A stretch of DNA of 64,000 nucleotides from Scedosporium boydii (Eukaryota > Ascomycota > Sordariomycetes > Microascales > Microascaceae), in contig NJFT01000007.1 of the NCBI GenBank assembly GCA_002221725.1, positions 62,001 through 126,000 on the forward strand. Reading direction: 5' to 3'. The notes beneath the pieces were generated by a model. The model was not told the origin of the DNA and made no database searches. It worked only from the letters and a program-made list of their open reading frames with translations. This document shows, piece after piece, positions 23,264-35,400 of this stretch. The number at the start of each line of letters is the position of its first letter. Within the stretch, counting starts at the first letter, position 1. The position numbers were made by a program, and so were the translations under genes.

Positions 23264-24600
23264 ATGGCTGCGGAAGCCAGTCAAGGTAGGCGCAGACAAC
23301 CCTTCAATCAATCCTCGAATCCCCCGCGGTCGCCCCCTGGCGAATACCCTGCGCTGACCGAACCACAGCAGAAAATGCGACGCCGCCCCTGCCGCAAATC
23401 ACTGTAATCGGGTCGCTCAACATGGACCTCACATCCTACGTCAGCCGCGTACCACGCGCCGGCGAGACAATTATGGGCGACCACTTCTCTACGGGCACTG
23501 GTGGCAAGGGCGCCAACCAGGCGGTCGCTTGCTCGAAGCTGGCCCACGTCAGTCCCGGCCACGCACCGCTCGAGCGCGGGCCCCTCGCGAAGGTTAAGAT
23601 GGTTGGCGCTGTGGGAGGTGACTTTTTTGGACAGGAGCTCATATCGGCACTGGAGTCGCAGAGCGTCGACTGCTCGAATGTCAAGCGGATCGAGGGCGAA
23701 AGCACCGGGGTCGCTATGATCATGGTCGAGAGCTCGGGCGAGAATCGCATCATTGTGACGTTGAATGCGAACAAGAAACTTGCACCGGCGGATATCGGCG
23801 ACACGATTCCCGGGGATAAGCCGGATCTGGTCATATTGCAGCTGGAGCTCGACCTCAAGACTGTACTGCATACCATTTCTATTGCCAAGAAGCAAGGAAT
23901 TCCTATTCTACTCAACCCTTCGCCCGTGAGGAAACTACCCGAGGACGTCTACCAGGGGCTAGATCACTTAATCGTCAACGAAATGGAGTGTCGCATGCTC
24001 CTGGGACATGCGAACCCCGCGCGGGAGCTTACACAGGAGGACATGAGGAAAGCCGGATTCTCCTTTGTCAAGAAGGGCGTCAAAAATGTCGTCATCACGC
24101 TAGGACCCCGAGGAGCCTTCTACTTCAACCACCAGCACGAATTCGGCTTCGTTCCCGCCCAGTTCCATGGAGACGTCGTCGACACGACGGGAGCGGGGGA
24201 CACATTCACGGGCGCGTACGCCCTCGGCGTCGTCCGGAACAAAGACAACTTCAACATCGCGTTCGCCCTTGAGGACGGAGCGCACGCGGCTGCCTGGACC
24301 GTCACGGCCCCCGGCGCGCTTTCTTCGATCCCGCACCTCGACCGTCTTACGTTACCCAATCTCCGGTTCGACCATTCGCGTCGCGATGAGCTTCTGGCGG
24401 CGATACGGGCGGCGAAGGGGGACTCGATTGGAATATCAAAGGAGGATGCGGCCATGTCGGTGGATAAGGACTCGGGGGATTCGCCTTCGAATTGGGCGCT
24501 TAGTGAGGATGACCTCGATCCTGTACCTGAAAAGAGACCTAGTGAGAACGGGGATGGAGACGAGAGGCCGGCAAAGAGGCATTGTGAGGATGGCGCATAG
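23264..24600 (+). CDS. Ribokinase (PfkB family)
   Basis: ATP-dependent kinase expected to convert D-ribose to ribose 5-phosphate. Exons 23264-23285 and 23369-24600; intron 83 nt; 417 aa. Exon 1 supplies only MAAEASQ plus one base. Landmarks: ITVIGSLNMDLTSYVSRVPRAGET (substrate-binding start), GTGGKGANQAVA near residue 50 (PfkB signature 1), NPSPVRKLP and LDHLIVNEMEC, then DTTGAGDTFTGAYALG near 280 (signature 2, containing the catalytic Asp of GAGD). The core ends near residue 345. The last 70 residues are an extra Ser/Asp/Glu-rich tail with basic clusters (EKRPSEN, RPAKRHCEDGA) that are absent from compact ribokinases and could act as a nuclear signal or be disordered. Sugar specificity is inferred from the family. 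Confidence 0.88.
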
Positions 24601-25196
24601 GGAAGGAATTCTGTATGGATAGAGGAGGATATGGGATGGATGGTTTGATCAATGGATGTGATGATGTGACGATAGCGGGTCGGATTCGGCGCATTGCAAT
24701 ACGCATTTCCCCTGTAGAATTAGATTTTTCCTTTGTATTTATTACATTTTATGTTATTTTCTATCATTTTCCCCTTTTATTATTGCAAATGCACAATTCA
24801 AGGTAGATGCTCCTTCCGAGTTGTTTCGTGTGTTGGTGTCGATTTGCAAGGCTGAGGAGAGCTGCAGTGTGGTTGGTCGAGAACGCCCACCCTCGCAGCA
24901 CCTCAGCTCCCAGAAAAAATCCCAGCTTCGCGTCCAACCCCAGCCTTGTCTCCAAACCTCAATCATTCCTCTCCACACAACCACCAACCAGACCGCAACA
25001 CGAATCATTCTCTTAGTCTCTTTAAGCCTTCGACATCAATCCCAATCTCCTCCCAATTATTTATCCACAGTCTATCCTACCCTTCTTTTTTGGTCCTCCT
25101 AATCATAGGCGCGTCCCCAACTGAGCATCAGCTCCCTTCATCTCCTCCATCGCGTCCCGGTCGAAAATCCTCAAGGCCCGCGCCTCCCCCATCACA
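24601..25196. promoter_or_regulatory. CDC73 upstream region
   Basis: 596 bp between ribokinase and CDC73. AT-rich 3' flank (24700-24800), then strongly pyrimidine-rich leader sequence up to the CDC73 start. No gene seen. Confidence 0.45.
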
Positions 25197-26492
25197 ATGG
25201 CCACCATCGACCAAGACCCCCTCCTCCTCCTCCGCCAATCCATCGCCGCCAACAAACCCGCCATCCCCACCTCATCCACCGACCCCAACAGCCCCGCCGT
25301 GCCCCTATCCCAAGCGACGCACCTCCGCTTCCCCCACGCCAACGACACCGTCATACCCATCGCCGCATCGACGCGCTTCGTCACCTCGGGCGAAAACGGC
25401 GTCAACGCCCGCAGCATCTACTTCGCTTGGCTGAACCGCGAGGTCGCTATCCCCGAATACAATGCGTCGGCCGCGAAGCTGAATGCCGAGCTCGAGGCCT
25501 CGGGGAGCGAGGGCTCCGTGCATAACCTTGCGTTTGTTGAGCGTTTGGATCTCATTACGTGGTTGGAGGGTGCTAGCGAGGAGAGTGAATATATAAAGCC
25601 GTTGGAGGGTGACAAGGCTGGTGGTGCCGCCGCGAAGGGAGCTGCGGCGGCGGCGGCTGGGTTGACGAGGTCGGGAAGGGGGACGTTGGATCCAAGAATG
25701 GCTGCGATATATAGCCATGAGAGGCGGATGGGCGATAGGAACACGGTGTTAAGAGGGATCAAGCCTACGGTAAGTTTGAAGCCATGTACACTTCTTAACA
25801 CTTGGAATCGTCCAAGATGGAGCTTTCCTTTGGCTAATGGGGATATCCAGGACTTCTCCCACGTTAGGAAGATCGCCACGGTCTTTGTCCAGAGGAAGCC
25901 CCAGCACCCTGGAACAAGCAGCATCGCCGACCCGGCTCTATCCTCGCAACGCGCCCCCGGCCGCCGACCCGACCCCATCATCCTCCTTTCCCCCTCAGCT
26001 TCCTCGCTTCTCCGGATGGCCAACATCCGCTCGTTCCTCGAGGATGGCCGGTTCTCGCCTCCCGACGGTCCCGGCACCGGCACGAATATGCTCCACGTCA
26101 CGCGCATGATGCGCGACATCGACCCATCACGGCCGATCCGGTTCATCCTCGTGGAAGGGCCTGAGCAGTTCAAGCCGGAGTACTGGAACCGCGTCGTCGC
26201 CGTGTTCACGACCGGTCAGGCGTGGCAGTTCAAGAGCTACAAGTGGTCTACGCCCAGCGAGCTGTTCAAGCACGTTCTCGGAATTTACGTTGGTTGGAAG
26301 GGCGATAAGCCTCCTGATACGGTGGCCAGCTGGGGTCACCGCGTTATGGCGTGCGCGGTGGATAGGTGGAGGGATGCACCTGATGCGGCTAGGTTCAGGG
26401 ATAAGGAGGTTGTGGAGGCGATTTGGAAGGCTATTGAGGGTAGTATGAGGTCGAAGGGCTGGAAGAGGGATGCTGCGCCGGCGAGGATCTAA
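25197..26492 (+). CDS. CDC73: CDC73, Paf1 complex subunit (parafibromin homologue)
   Basis: Subunit of the nuclear Paf1 complex, which travels with RNA polymerase II and promotes elongation and histone modification. Exons 25197-25769 and 25851-26492; intron 81 nt (GTAAGT..CCAG); 404 aa. The N-terminus has DPLLLLRQSI and FPHANDTVIPIAASTRF. The conserved interior reads ARSIYFAWLNREVAIPEYNA, then RTLDPRMAAIYSHERRMGDRN-like sequence. The C-terminal Ras-like Cdc73 domain covers about residues 235-400: DPIILLSPSASSLLRMANIRSFLEDGRF, RFILVEGPEQFKPEYWNRVVAVFTTGQAWQFKSYKW and ELFKHVLGIYVGW. An alanine run at about residues 142-160 separates the halves. Length matches fungal Cdc73. Confidence 0.92.
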   Translation: MATIDQDPLLLLRQSIAANKPAIPTSSTDPNSPAVPLSQATHLRFPHANDTVIPIAASTRFVTSGENGVNARSIYFAWLNREVAIPEYNASAAKLNAELEASGSEGSVHNLAFVERLDLITWLEGASEESEYIKPLEGDKAGGAAAKGAAAAAAGLTRSGRGTLDPRMAAIYSHERRMGDRNTVLRGIKPTVSLKPCTLLNTWNRPRWSFPLANGDIQDFSHVRKIATVFVQRKPQHPGTSSIADPALSSQRAPGRRPDPIILLSPSASSLLRMANIRSFLEDGRFSPPDGPGTGTNMLHVTRMMRDIDPSRPIRFILVEGPEQFKPEYWNRVVAVFTTGQAWQFKSYKWSTPSELFKHVLGIYVGWKGDKPPDTVASWGHRVMACAVDRWRDAPDAARFRDKEVVEAIWKAIEGSMRSKGWKRDAAPARI

Positions 26493-29400
26493 GGGGATTG
26501 TCTTTGATTATCTCTGGCGGGATGAAGAGCCGAAGGAGTCTTTTGACGGCCCTCGCCAGAAGACGGAGCTTTACTTTTCGGGCCATGTTTTTCTCTAGGC
26601 CACGGTTTGATGAGAACCAGCCTTTTTTTCTTCAAGATGTTTACAGGTACGTTGGAGGGAAGGGAAGGGAAAGGGGGATACTATTTCAGAAATTACAAGC
26701 GTCAAGGCGTTGCGAAGGATGATTTTCTCGCTTTAGAATTTGGTCCCGTAGATATAAAAGCCAGTGGCATTGGCAGGTGTACCTTTCTTTTCTTCAAAGT
26801 ATCACCGTGAAGTTTAGTTCCGAGAATCCGAGGCAGGAGATTCCCCGTTTCCGAAGTTGCAATTGTGACTAACAGCTGCATGAAGATTTTGATGTTTGGG
26901 TGTGACGAGACTACGAAGCCACGTTGGAGGACATGGCAACACGGCATGACCTTGTCGCATCAGCGAGGCGTTTCCCATACCCGATCCCAAATGCCACTGT
27001 TCTGCATCTACATGAGAGTTGGTATAGTATTGATCGATGCCTTGCAATGCTGATAACACGAGAGGCTCGAAGACAAGCAGCGAAGCAGGACCCCCTGCGG
27101 CACTGCCCTTGTCAGCTATCTAAGTAGACGACAAGGCTGGTTATGGACGCCGCGTTATATGGGGTTCATTGAAGAGTCAGTCCTTCTCTCTCAATCATCT
27201 GTCCTCGCCCCGACAACTTTGGAATTCCCGAGGGCTCCTCGAGCAACGCGGAGAGAGCAACCACGTGTCCGTGATACTGAATCCACGCCCTTCAACCCTG
27301 CAACCGGCAACCAAGTTGCCATCGATTTGCCATCGACGCTAACGGAAAACCCAATCGAAAAAGGGAGATGTCACCCGACACACCTTCAACGGCCCCCACG
27401 TTGCCTCGCGATATCCGGATGCATCGGCAGCATCGGCAGCATCGGCCAAGCGTTGTGGCAGGGCGTAGAAAATATGAGCTCTCACAAAAAAGAAACAGCA
27501 TCGAATGGCGGGGAAGCCAGGAATTCAACGGGCACTTTATTCAAGTGTGCGTGGCATCTGCAGGTGGTTCCAACGTCGTGTCCTCATTTTTTTTGGATTT
27601 TCGTAATCTAGTAGGATGCAACTTTCGCCCCATCTACACGAAGATGTGAGCGTCCCGTTTGTTGGGGAACGAAGAAAAACATCCAAGGATCATTAAGAAA
27701 AGATGGAGGGGGCGTTTGCAGTTCCGCCTTTCTCTGGGGGTTGCAGCTTGCTCCCCACACCCCTTTTTTTTTTTCTTCGGGGTCTGTCTTCTTGCCGACA
27801 GTCTTGCTCGAACTCGGCGCTTCTCATTTGCCAATGTTTCGATGGGTGCAGATAGGGAGCCGCAAACTCGGACTGTCGAGCTGGGCTGAGACAGGATGGC
27901 AAGCTCGTGTTTCTGGTCCGTTTTTTTGCCTCCATCTCACGAGGCGAGAAATGACGAAAACAAGCCGCACACACCTAGCGAGGAGGAAACTCTCCCCATT
28001 GTTCGATGAAGAAAAAATAATCAGGGGCGGAAACCTTAAAGCATCGAGCCGAGGACCTTGTTCCCATCAAGCCTTCTTCCGTTTCTTGTCAGATCAGTTC
28101 CGCCGCGTCAACTGCCGATGAGGCAAGCCGTTGAGTTTGTTCGCCTTCCGTGGCGTGGCTCGATTCTTTATGGAACTGCCCCGATCGGCGAAGTATGTTT
28201 GATACAAGATGCTTTTGTGGCTTGCTTCAGCCTCCTCTTTTTCTAGTGCCCGCTTTTTTCGTTTTCTTTTTTCGAAACTAGGAAATAGAAACGAAGAAAA
28301 GGAAGATTATAGGTTTTTCTAAAGCTAGTGGCCACAAGGGTTTCTTGCCGCGTGATAGGCTCCGAGGAGGTGGATGGCCTTCTTCTTCCACACTAGACGT
28401 CATGACACGGAGGCGCCCTCCACAAGTTTTGAACGCGATCCGGAGGTGACATCCGCGTTTCGGTCCCGAGCAGGATATGCATCTCACCCTCCCTCATCTT
28501 AATACCAGCCGGCACTAGACTGACCCTTAGGAGCAACTTTGGCAAACCTTAAAAGCACAAATCTCAAATAGTAAAGCCAAGCGTGGTGAGATCCGGAGAA
28601 AGAAGATGCTGCTGGAGTGGACAACCGCCACTCGTCTGTCTGTCTCACAGAAGGACCGAATCTGCTGCGCTTCCTCATAGCGTAGATGCAGTCGGGTCCT
28701 GTACATCGGCTGGCTTGCTTGCGCCCCTCATCGGATGCAATCAATAGCCACTAACATCCTCGAAAACACAGTCCAGCCCCGGCATATTTTTTCCCCCCTT
28801 CTTCCGTACCGTTTTCTTCCCCCTCCCGGCCATTTTCTTGTTTAACATCTCTGCCTCTTCAGGCAAGCGTCCAATACGATCACTTCGTTTGGTAATTTAC
28901 TTCGTACAGAACCGGCCGGTTGATAGTAGTGGCGGGGCAACTGTGAGGGGGCCAGAACTGGCATCGTGCGTGAAGTCGGGTTGGTGAGGCTAAGCTACTG
29001 CACAATGCCTGCGAGGACCCTCTTCCCCCCCCTCTTCTGCCTGTAGCTGCATTATCGTACACGACGTACGAAGATGTCCCTTTACGTACGACGCTGCAGC
29101 CCCAGGTCCTGCAACGATTTCCCTGCCCAACAAGTTATTAGCTGCTGTGCAAGCCCTGGGACAGAATCATGTGTTGAGTGAGATAGGGCTCCCAGGAGCA
29201 AAAAGCATGGCATCCCCGATATGACATCAAGCCATGTAGGATGCTTACGTGGTATTCCTCAAGGCCGCAGGTCCAACCTCCTTTTACCCCGAGCTTTGTT
29301 CAGAGCATATTGTTCTCAGAGACAGCCTTGTCGTTCAATTTCCCAATTCGGGACAAAGACCTGGGGGAAAAAGGGTAGTGCCCCTGGGAAAGGATTTGAT

Positions 29401-31094
29401 GGCCAATCTCCGTCTCCCAATTCCGAAGCGAACGCATGGTTTTCCTTCGCACACCGCTATGAGGAAACTTCCCATCCGATTTCGTATCCGTCTCCTTCAA
29501 GACAAGTTAGAATAGGGGTGGAGTGGTGCAAAGGCGGAGGAGGGGGTGGGTTGGGTTTGATAGTAAGGTTAGCAAATGCGACTATCATTGAGCCCATGGC
29601 ACGACTTGGTCTCCACTCCATTGACAGTGTGGGTCGTTGCCAAGCTGGCGAGGAGCGGCTGGAGACAGTCCAGAGGCGAATTTTTTCGTTCCAGGGTCTT
29701 CGAGTGGAGAGGTTCAGATCGTCTTGGGGTTCTAGAAGGAATGGCAGTGCAGAGAAACCCCCGCGGAGCAGAACGGGATGCCGGCTTTACTGCGACGGTG
29801 TCATCAAACGGCAAATGGGAGACGGCTCCCCCTTCGTCGTCCTTTCGTAAACTAGTGTACAAGTAGTGTAGTGTAGTAGCCTTTCCATCGTTTGGCTTGC
29901 ACTACCACATCGTAGGGGAGTCAAAGAGTCCGGTGTGGTGCAGATATGCTAGCAAACTCCAGAGTCGGAGATTGCCGTCTGGAGATCCTGGAGCCACTTG
30001 GTTACAGCGGCAAGGGGCCCGCGTCCTCCCCCCCTGAAGGGGCAGGGCCGACACGTGTATTGGAGCTCTGCGACATTGCCCCGGCTGTCCAAATTTTTGC
30101 AGATCACAACATTACCAGCGCCAAGTAGAAGTTTAAAGCGGATCCGGAGAAGAAGATGGTGTGTGATGGACGGACTTCGGGAATGATACTTTCAAGGTGT
30201 ATGCGGTTCTGTTGCGCCCGAGATGAAGACACCGGCGGAGCTGGCGACGCGCGAAGACCGTGCTGCCATTCAAGGTTGGGTTTTAAGCAATGGCGTCGCG
30301 AAAGATAAGTGGTTAAGTTGCGCCATGGCACGATCAGTGGGAGAAAGTTTATCGTAGCGCATCTCAACGATTTGCCTCCTGGGCCATGTCATCCCGTTTG
30401 GGCAACACAACGGCTGTATATGGCAATGATGGGCGGAACCCCCCCGGTCTCTCTCAGCTCAGTAACATTCGAAGTGGGTGTTTCTCCAGCTATTTGATCT
30501 ATTTCACCGAGACATGTCAGATCATTGTTATCGCGTATACTAGAGTTTAAGCATACGGAGACCTCGGCGCTTGACGCTAAACAACATTTCAGACTTTTTA
30601 GGTGCGGGTGCCCTACAGGGCCAAAGAAGGTAATAGTCCGGGGATAGATCGGATTTGCACTTCCTGAAAGACATGAGCGGATGGGAATCGAGACATGCAT
30701 CCAGGCGAGAGCCGAGCCATCCCATCGCCATGTGCTGGCTTACTTCGTATAATTTATTGTCTCTAATTTCCCCGAGAAGACTGGAGGTGGACGCGCCGAG
30801 CGAGGAGATTGGACTCGCGTCTCGAGCCGGGCGATGATCAATGCTGTCTCTCACCGAGTTTGGTAGGGCAAGAAGATATCTGGCGTCGATCACCGGTTTC
30901 AGGCCCAGGTCCAGGGCCGAAGTTCTGAGCCGGACTTGAATCCCTCGTCGAAGCAGAGCACGGCATCATGGCCGCTCTCTCTCGCGCATCGAAACGCCAA
31001 ATTTTTGAGATCATGAGTCGTTCACCACAGCTGTTCGGCAAGGACCTTGACTCGCAGAAAACAGAAAACTCCATCCTCTCCACTCGCCTGGCGT

Positions 31095-31137
31095 AGTACT
31101 TCGTAGATTAGTGTGCTACACTAGCGCACGAAGTACT
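31095..31137. repeat. Inverted repeat / two-tier hairpin with TACTTCGTA arms
   Basis: AGTACTTCGT (31095-31104) pairs perfectly with ACGAAGTACT (31128-31137). Inside, TAGTGT (31109-31114) pairs with ACACTA (31118-31123) around a 3-nt GCT loop, separated from the outer stem by 4-nt unpaired AGAT and GCGC. Confidence 0.85.
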
Positions 31138-32374
31138 TCCTAGTGTATTGTAAGAGGTAATGTACATGTTGAAGGAATTACGTACTTCGTACTTGCGGCA
31201 CGAGAACAAGGTACTTCTTGGCGTCTCAAGTATCTTGGTACCAATACAAGTATTTTCACACCCTCCGTCTCGATAGATTCGAGGAAGGTGCGTCCCATTC
31301 CGTGGCGTGGCTTAAGAATCCACGTGGCAAGTCTCCACCCGGTGGTGGAGACTCTGGTAACCCGGGACATTTGAGAGGCCTGAAGCAAAGAAGCAAGCAC
31401 ACGAGCGTTCTGTGGAGGCACTGTCCCCATATTAAAGAAGGACCTTCCAGTTTTTATTTGCTGAGGAGGAAGTGTTCCAGAAAACTGCTTCACGCCCACG
31501 AATTGGAACTACGGAGTACTTCGTATGAATGTTCTCAAGATCGTGCGGCTCAGCTAACTAGTTTATATTGTACGCGGGAGAATGACATTGTGTATTTGGC
31601 TAGGACAAAATTTTCTGGTGTCTTTTCACCATTGACATGAGAGTGCATCATATGTCGCCACTTCAATACCTTCAATACTCAACACTGTCCGCCACATGCT
31701 TGTAAACCGGCTTGTCCTCATCTGTCTGCACTCCGAACTGACGGAATTGATTTTTTCTCCAACCCCGTCATTTGGACCTGCTGATGACAAACAGCTTGGG
31801 AGCTATAACGTCGCGAGTTTATTCCTTTCTGAGCTCTCCAGTTGTCTCTCAATTGCGAAGTACTTCGTATGAGTAAACATACAATGGTTTCGATTTGTGG
31901 ATACATTTGGCAACACTAAGACAAAGGATCGCGGAGCGTGGTCAAATCAAAAAATCGGTGGGCCAAGTGTTAAGATACAAGTTCCCATATAGTCATTTGC
32001 CAATCTTTTTATCGTAAAGTGTTAGGGCATGGCTGGGTCCCAGCTTTCTGAGAGGATGGAGTTAAGGGTCCGGTTTGTTTCAATAGTCTATCTTGTTAGT
32101 TGTGCGGCGCTGGTGCTAGTTCCCAACAGGCTCTCCGCAACACTAATCCGTAGCTATGTCTCGACTAATACACTTGATCAAGTGGTTGGCTGGCGGGGTC
32201 GATTTTCATCAGCCTCTCCACAGACGAATGTAGCGTGGTTATCGGCAGTGTTAGTCCATTGCTAGCCTTCAAACTCGAACGATTGAGCCCATCGTATGGA
32301 GGAGAACATTAGAGGGAAGAAAGACTGGGACGATAATGACTAACGGCGACCTTCGTAAATAGTCTCCACCGAAA

Positions 32375-32446
32375 AGAAAAGAAAGAAGAAAAAAAAAAAA
32401 AGAGAAAAAAAAAAGAGAAAAAAAAAGGAAAAAAAAAAAGAAGAGG
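32375..32446 (+). repeat. A-rich purine tract
   Basis: About 70 nt composed almost only of A and G, with several A runs of 9-13, inside the gene desert. Confidence 0.9.
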
Positions 32447-35400
32447 ACAAAAACGACGATATTTCGCCGGCAGTACAGTCGCTCAATTAGCTTACACGTC
32501 TGGATCCGATCTTGATCTGAGCCATCCTCTTTAGGATTTATTTATAATTACTTCGTAGTGCACCCGTGCGCAACTAATATCGAACCACAAAACGTCAATG
32601 CCTACGAAGTAGCTGGTATGGTATTTCTTGATGCTAGTCGGCCGCCTACTTTGCACGCGGTACTTCGTACTAATACTTCATATGTCGATGCGAAATGTTC
32701 AGCATGCTGAGCAAGTCATAGCGCCCCTAGCCCGCTAGCTACGACGCGGCTTCCCATTGAAACAACGCTTAACACACTGAAGGTAAGCTAAACCTATACC
32801 ATTGGTGCAATTTGCTTTGTACTTCAGAGTGATCGCAATAATGATGGGTCCAGACCTCCATCAATACTAATTGCCACGTGGGAATTGACGAGCTCAAACG
32901 CAACAAGCCGAGGCATCTCGATGCTTCTCTCTCCGAAGTAAACTAGTTTATTAATGGTTGCGTTGATACTGTCAGCTTCCGTTTACGAAGTAGCGCAGAG
33001 ACCGCGCTATGCCCTACTATTATGTGCTGGGAGTCCGAGTTTTCTTTGTACGAGGTAGTGTACGAAGTAAGAGAAATTGAGCGCTGTGCTTTTGTCGTTT
33101 GGACCGTCCAGGTCCAGGGGCTGGATCAAAGCCTTGTGAGTTATGTAGGATCCCTTTCTTCTTGCCACATGGCTGGTAATACCAGTGTAGGCTTCTTCCC
33201 CCCGCCTTCCTTTTTGCATAGATAACGAAAGCCCACTGTGGCCGGCAGCGACGAGATGCGACATTCAGTGCTAAGGTAAAAATATCAATGATCAATCGGT
33301 AGCAAGACTGAGGCACTGAAAGTCGAGATTTCTATTTAGGTTGCAAACCTGTGTGCTCCGTAAATCTGTGGCTTGATCCCTTGGTGCCCTCGAGCCAATT
33401 ATGGGCTGCTCAAAGGCTTCGTATTGCGATTGAATCCTTCGGTCATACGCCTAATTTCCTGGTATTGCTTGTGCGAAGGAGAGTTACTTCGTAAGGGTTT
33501 ATTACCATGTCATTTCGCCGTGCCGTTTTTACTCCTTCGTACATTAAACGGGCCTTATCGAGCAAACTCTCAGATTCATCAAAGCCCATCGGCTTTAGAC
33601 GCACAAGTGCGCCCGCACGGATTTATCCAGTTGTATCATCCCATATTAGCCTTAACCCCAGGTTCCTGCACGGTCTCGGTCTGAACAATAATGATGATGA
33701 CAAGCGCCACGAAATTCTCGATTCACACACTATCTTCGTAATCTACATAGCCGCAATAATCTACATGTCCGGAATGTAAGTGGCCAATCCAGCCAGCTCG
33801 GCCAGGCCTAGCCTGCAGTTGCGTTGTGGTGTGGATCACTGAGCGTATGGGCGGGCGTCCACCTGAATGTCCACGTGGCAAACATGTGGTAAACCCATTA
33901 ACCCTCTTTCTGGGTGGCAAAATGTTGGGTCTGGGAATTCTAGAAAGAGGCACGGATGGGGCACGGAAGATTCCTGCTCAGATTGAGATTTGCACTGCAA
34001 ATTACCCAAATGTAACGATTGTGATGAAGACTTCGGGAAGCAACACAAACACACACAGGAATGACCCCCACATAAGCGACGCGGTGGATGGTTGAATCCA
34101 TCAAACGACATTCAAGTCTTTTCTTTGGGCGTGAGTGCGTTGTTGTATTGGTTGGCTTGTTCAAGATGAGTCTCCCCTTCTTTCTCGGCCGAGACATTTC
34201 GGGTACTGTGTGACCTCCCTTTCCTGCCGACGTTGATCAACATTCCTACTAGTAAATATATCATCTACGGAGCACTTCGTAAATACTTGGAAGGCCAGAA
34301 TTAATGGCATGAGAATCGATGAACAGGATTGATTCCGCAGCGACTGTTTGGTGGACGAGCGGAATACTGACCCTCTTCGATTCCTTCTCCAACTAATTGT
34401 ACAACTTCGCAGCCCAGATACTTTGCCGATTTCATCAAAAATTGGGTCTTCGAACAGTGAAAGGAATTGATCTTAATCCTCAACCTGTGAAGCAAATCTT
34501 TTCCATTTGTCTCTTTCTCTTCGAATCAACCTCCACAATTGCACCATGCGAAGTCTCCCTTGGTAGTGGGTCTCTTTTCCGTTGCCTTGTCGCAATGTGT
34601 TGCTGAGTACTTCGTACCCCTAGTCGACCATGAAACACTCAGTGCTATGTTCTTGTACTTGTGTACAGATACAATCTTTCGGGGAATCCGGTCGACCAAG
34701 CAAGGATCAATTAGCCAGGCCTAGTTCGCCCACGTGGACGAGGTTTGGTATTCCGGGATGACGCACGCCAGTAACAATTACTTTTCCAGAAGCAACTCGC
34801 AATAGTTGACGCAGAATCCAATACTTAGTGAGTGTCCTTAACATTGCTTCGATACGGACGGTCTACGGAGGCTGCTGCTAGTGCTTGCTTTACTTCATTG
34901 AAACGGCTGGAAAAGTGGTTTGTTTGTATTTGCTTAACCGGCAGTGTTCTGTCTTGACATCGACATTGTTAAGGCTCTTCAAGGCGAGTCATTTTTTTTT
35001 TGTACTCCATATCTCTTTTTCTCGTCTTCACAATGTTACTATCACGAATAGTTGAAGAATATTAGATGGTCTGACCGGGCGGTGAGGAACGAATGCTTCG
35101 TCAAGGCTCCTGCGGAGACATTATTGAATTTGACCAAAAATACAATGTTACGTATCGATACTTCGAATGAGTACGCATAAACGTTAATAGTTTATATCAA
35201 TTGATGAGATTCCTACTCTACTATTAGCCAGTACATCAATGTAGAGTCGCATTGCCTCGCGTATCCTGACAGAGCATAATGAGACTCTTGATCACATGGA
35301 GCTATTTGAAGCAACACTGAGGTTAGAGTTCAATTTCTACTTCGCAGTCCCGTCAGTCCGAGTGGGTGAACGATGGGCAAGAATCCTCCGCTTTACTTGT

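Noticed and set aside
29221..29850. 209-codon plus-strand ORF in the gene desert
   Set aside because: Starts with ATG but has no motif, is low in hydrophobic structure and is overlapped by similar-length frames; most likely chance.
32375..32446. Retroelement poly-A tail
   Set aside because: The A runs are interrupted by G throughout and no element lies upstream, so it is treated as a purine tract.
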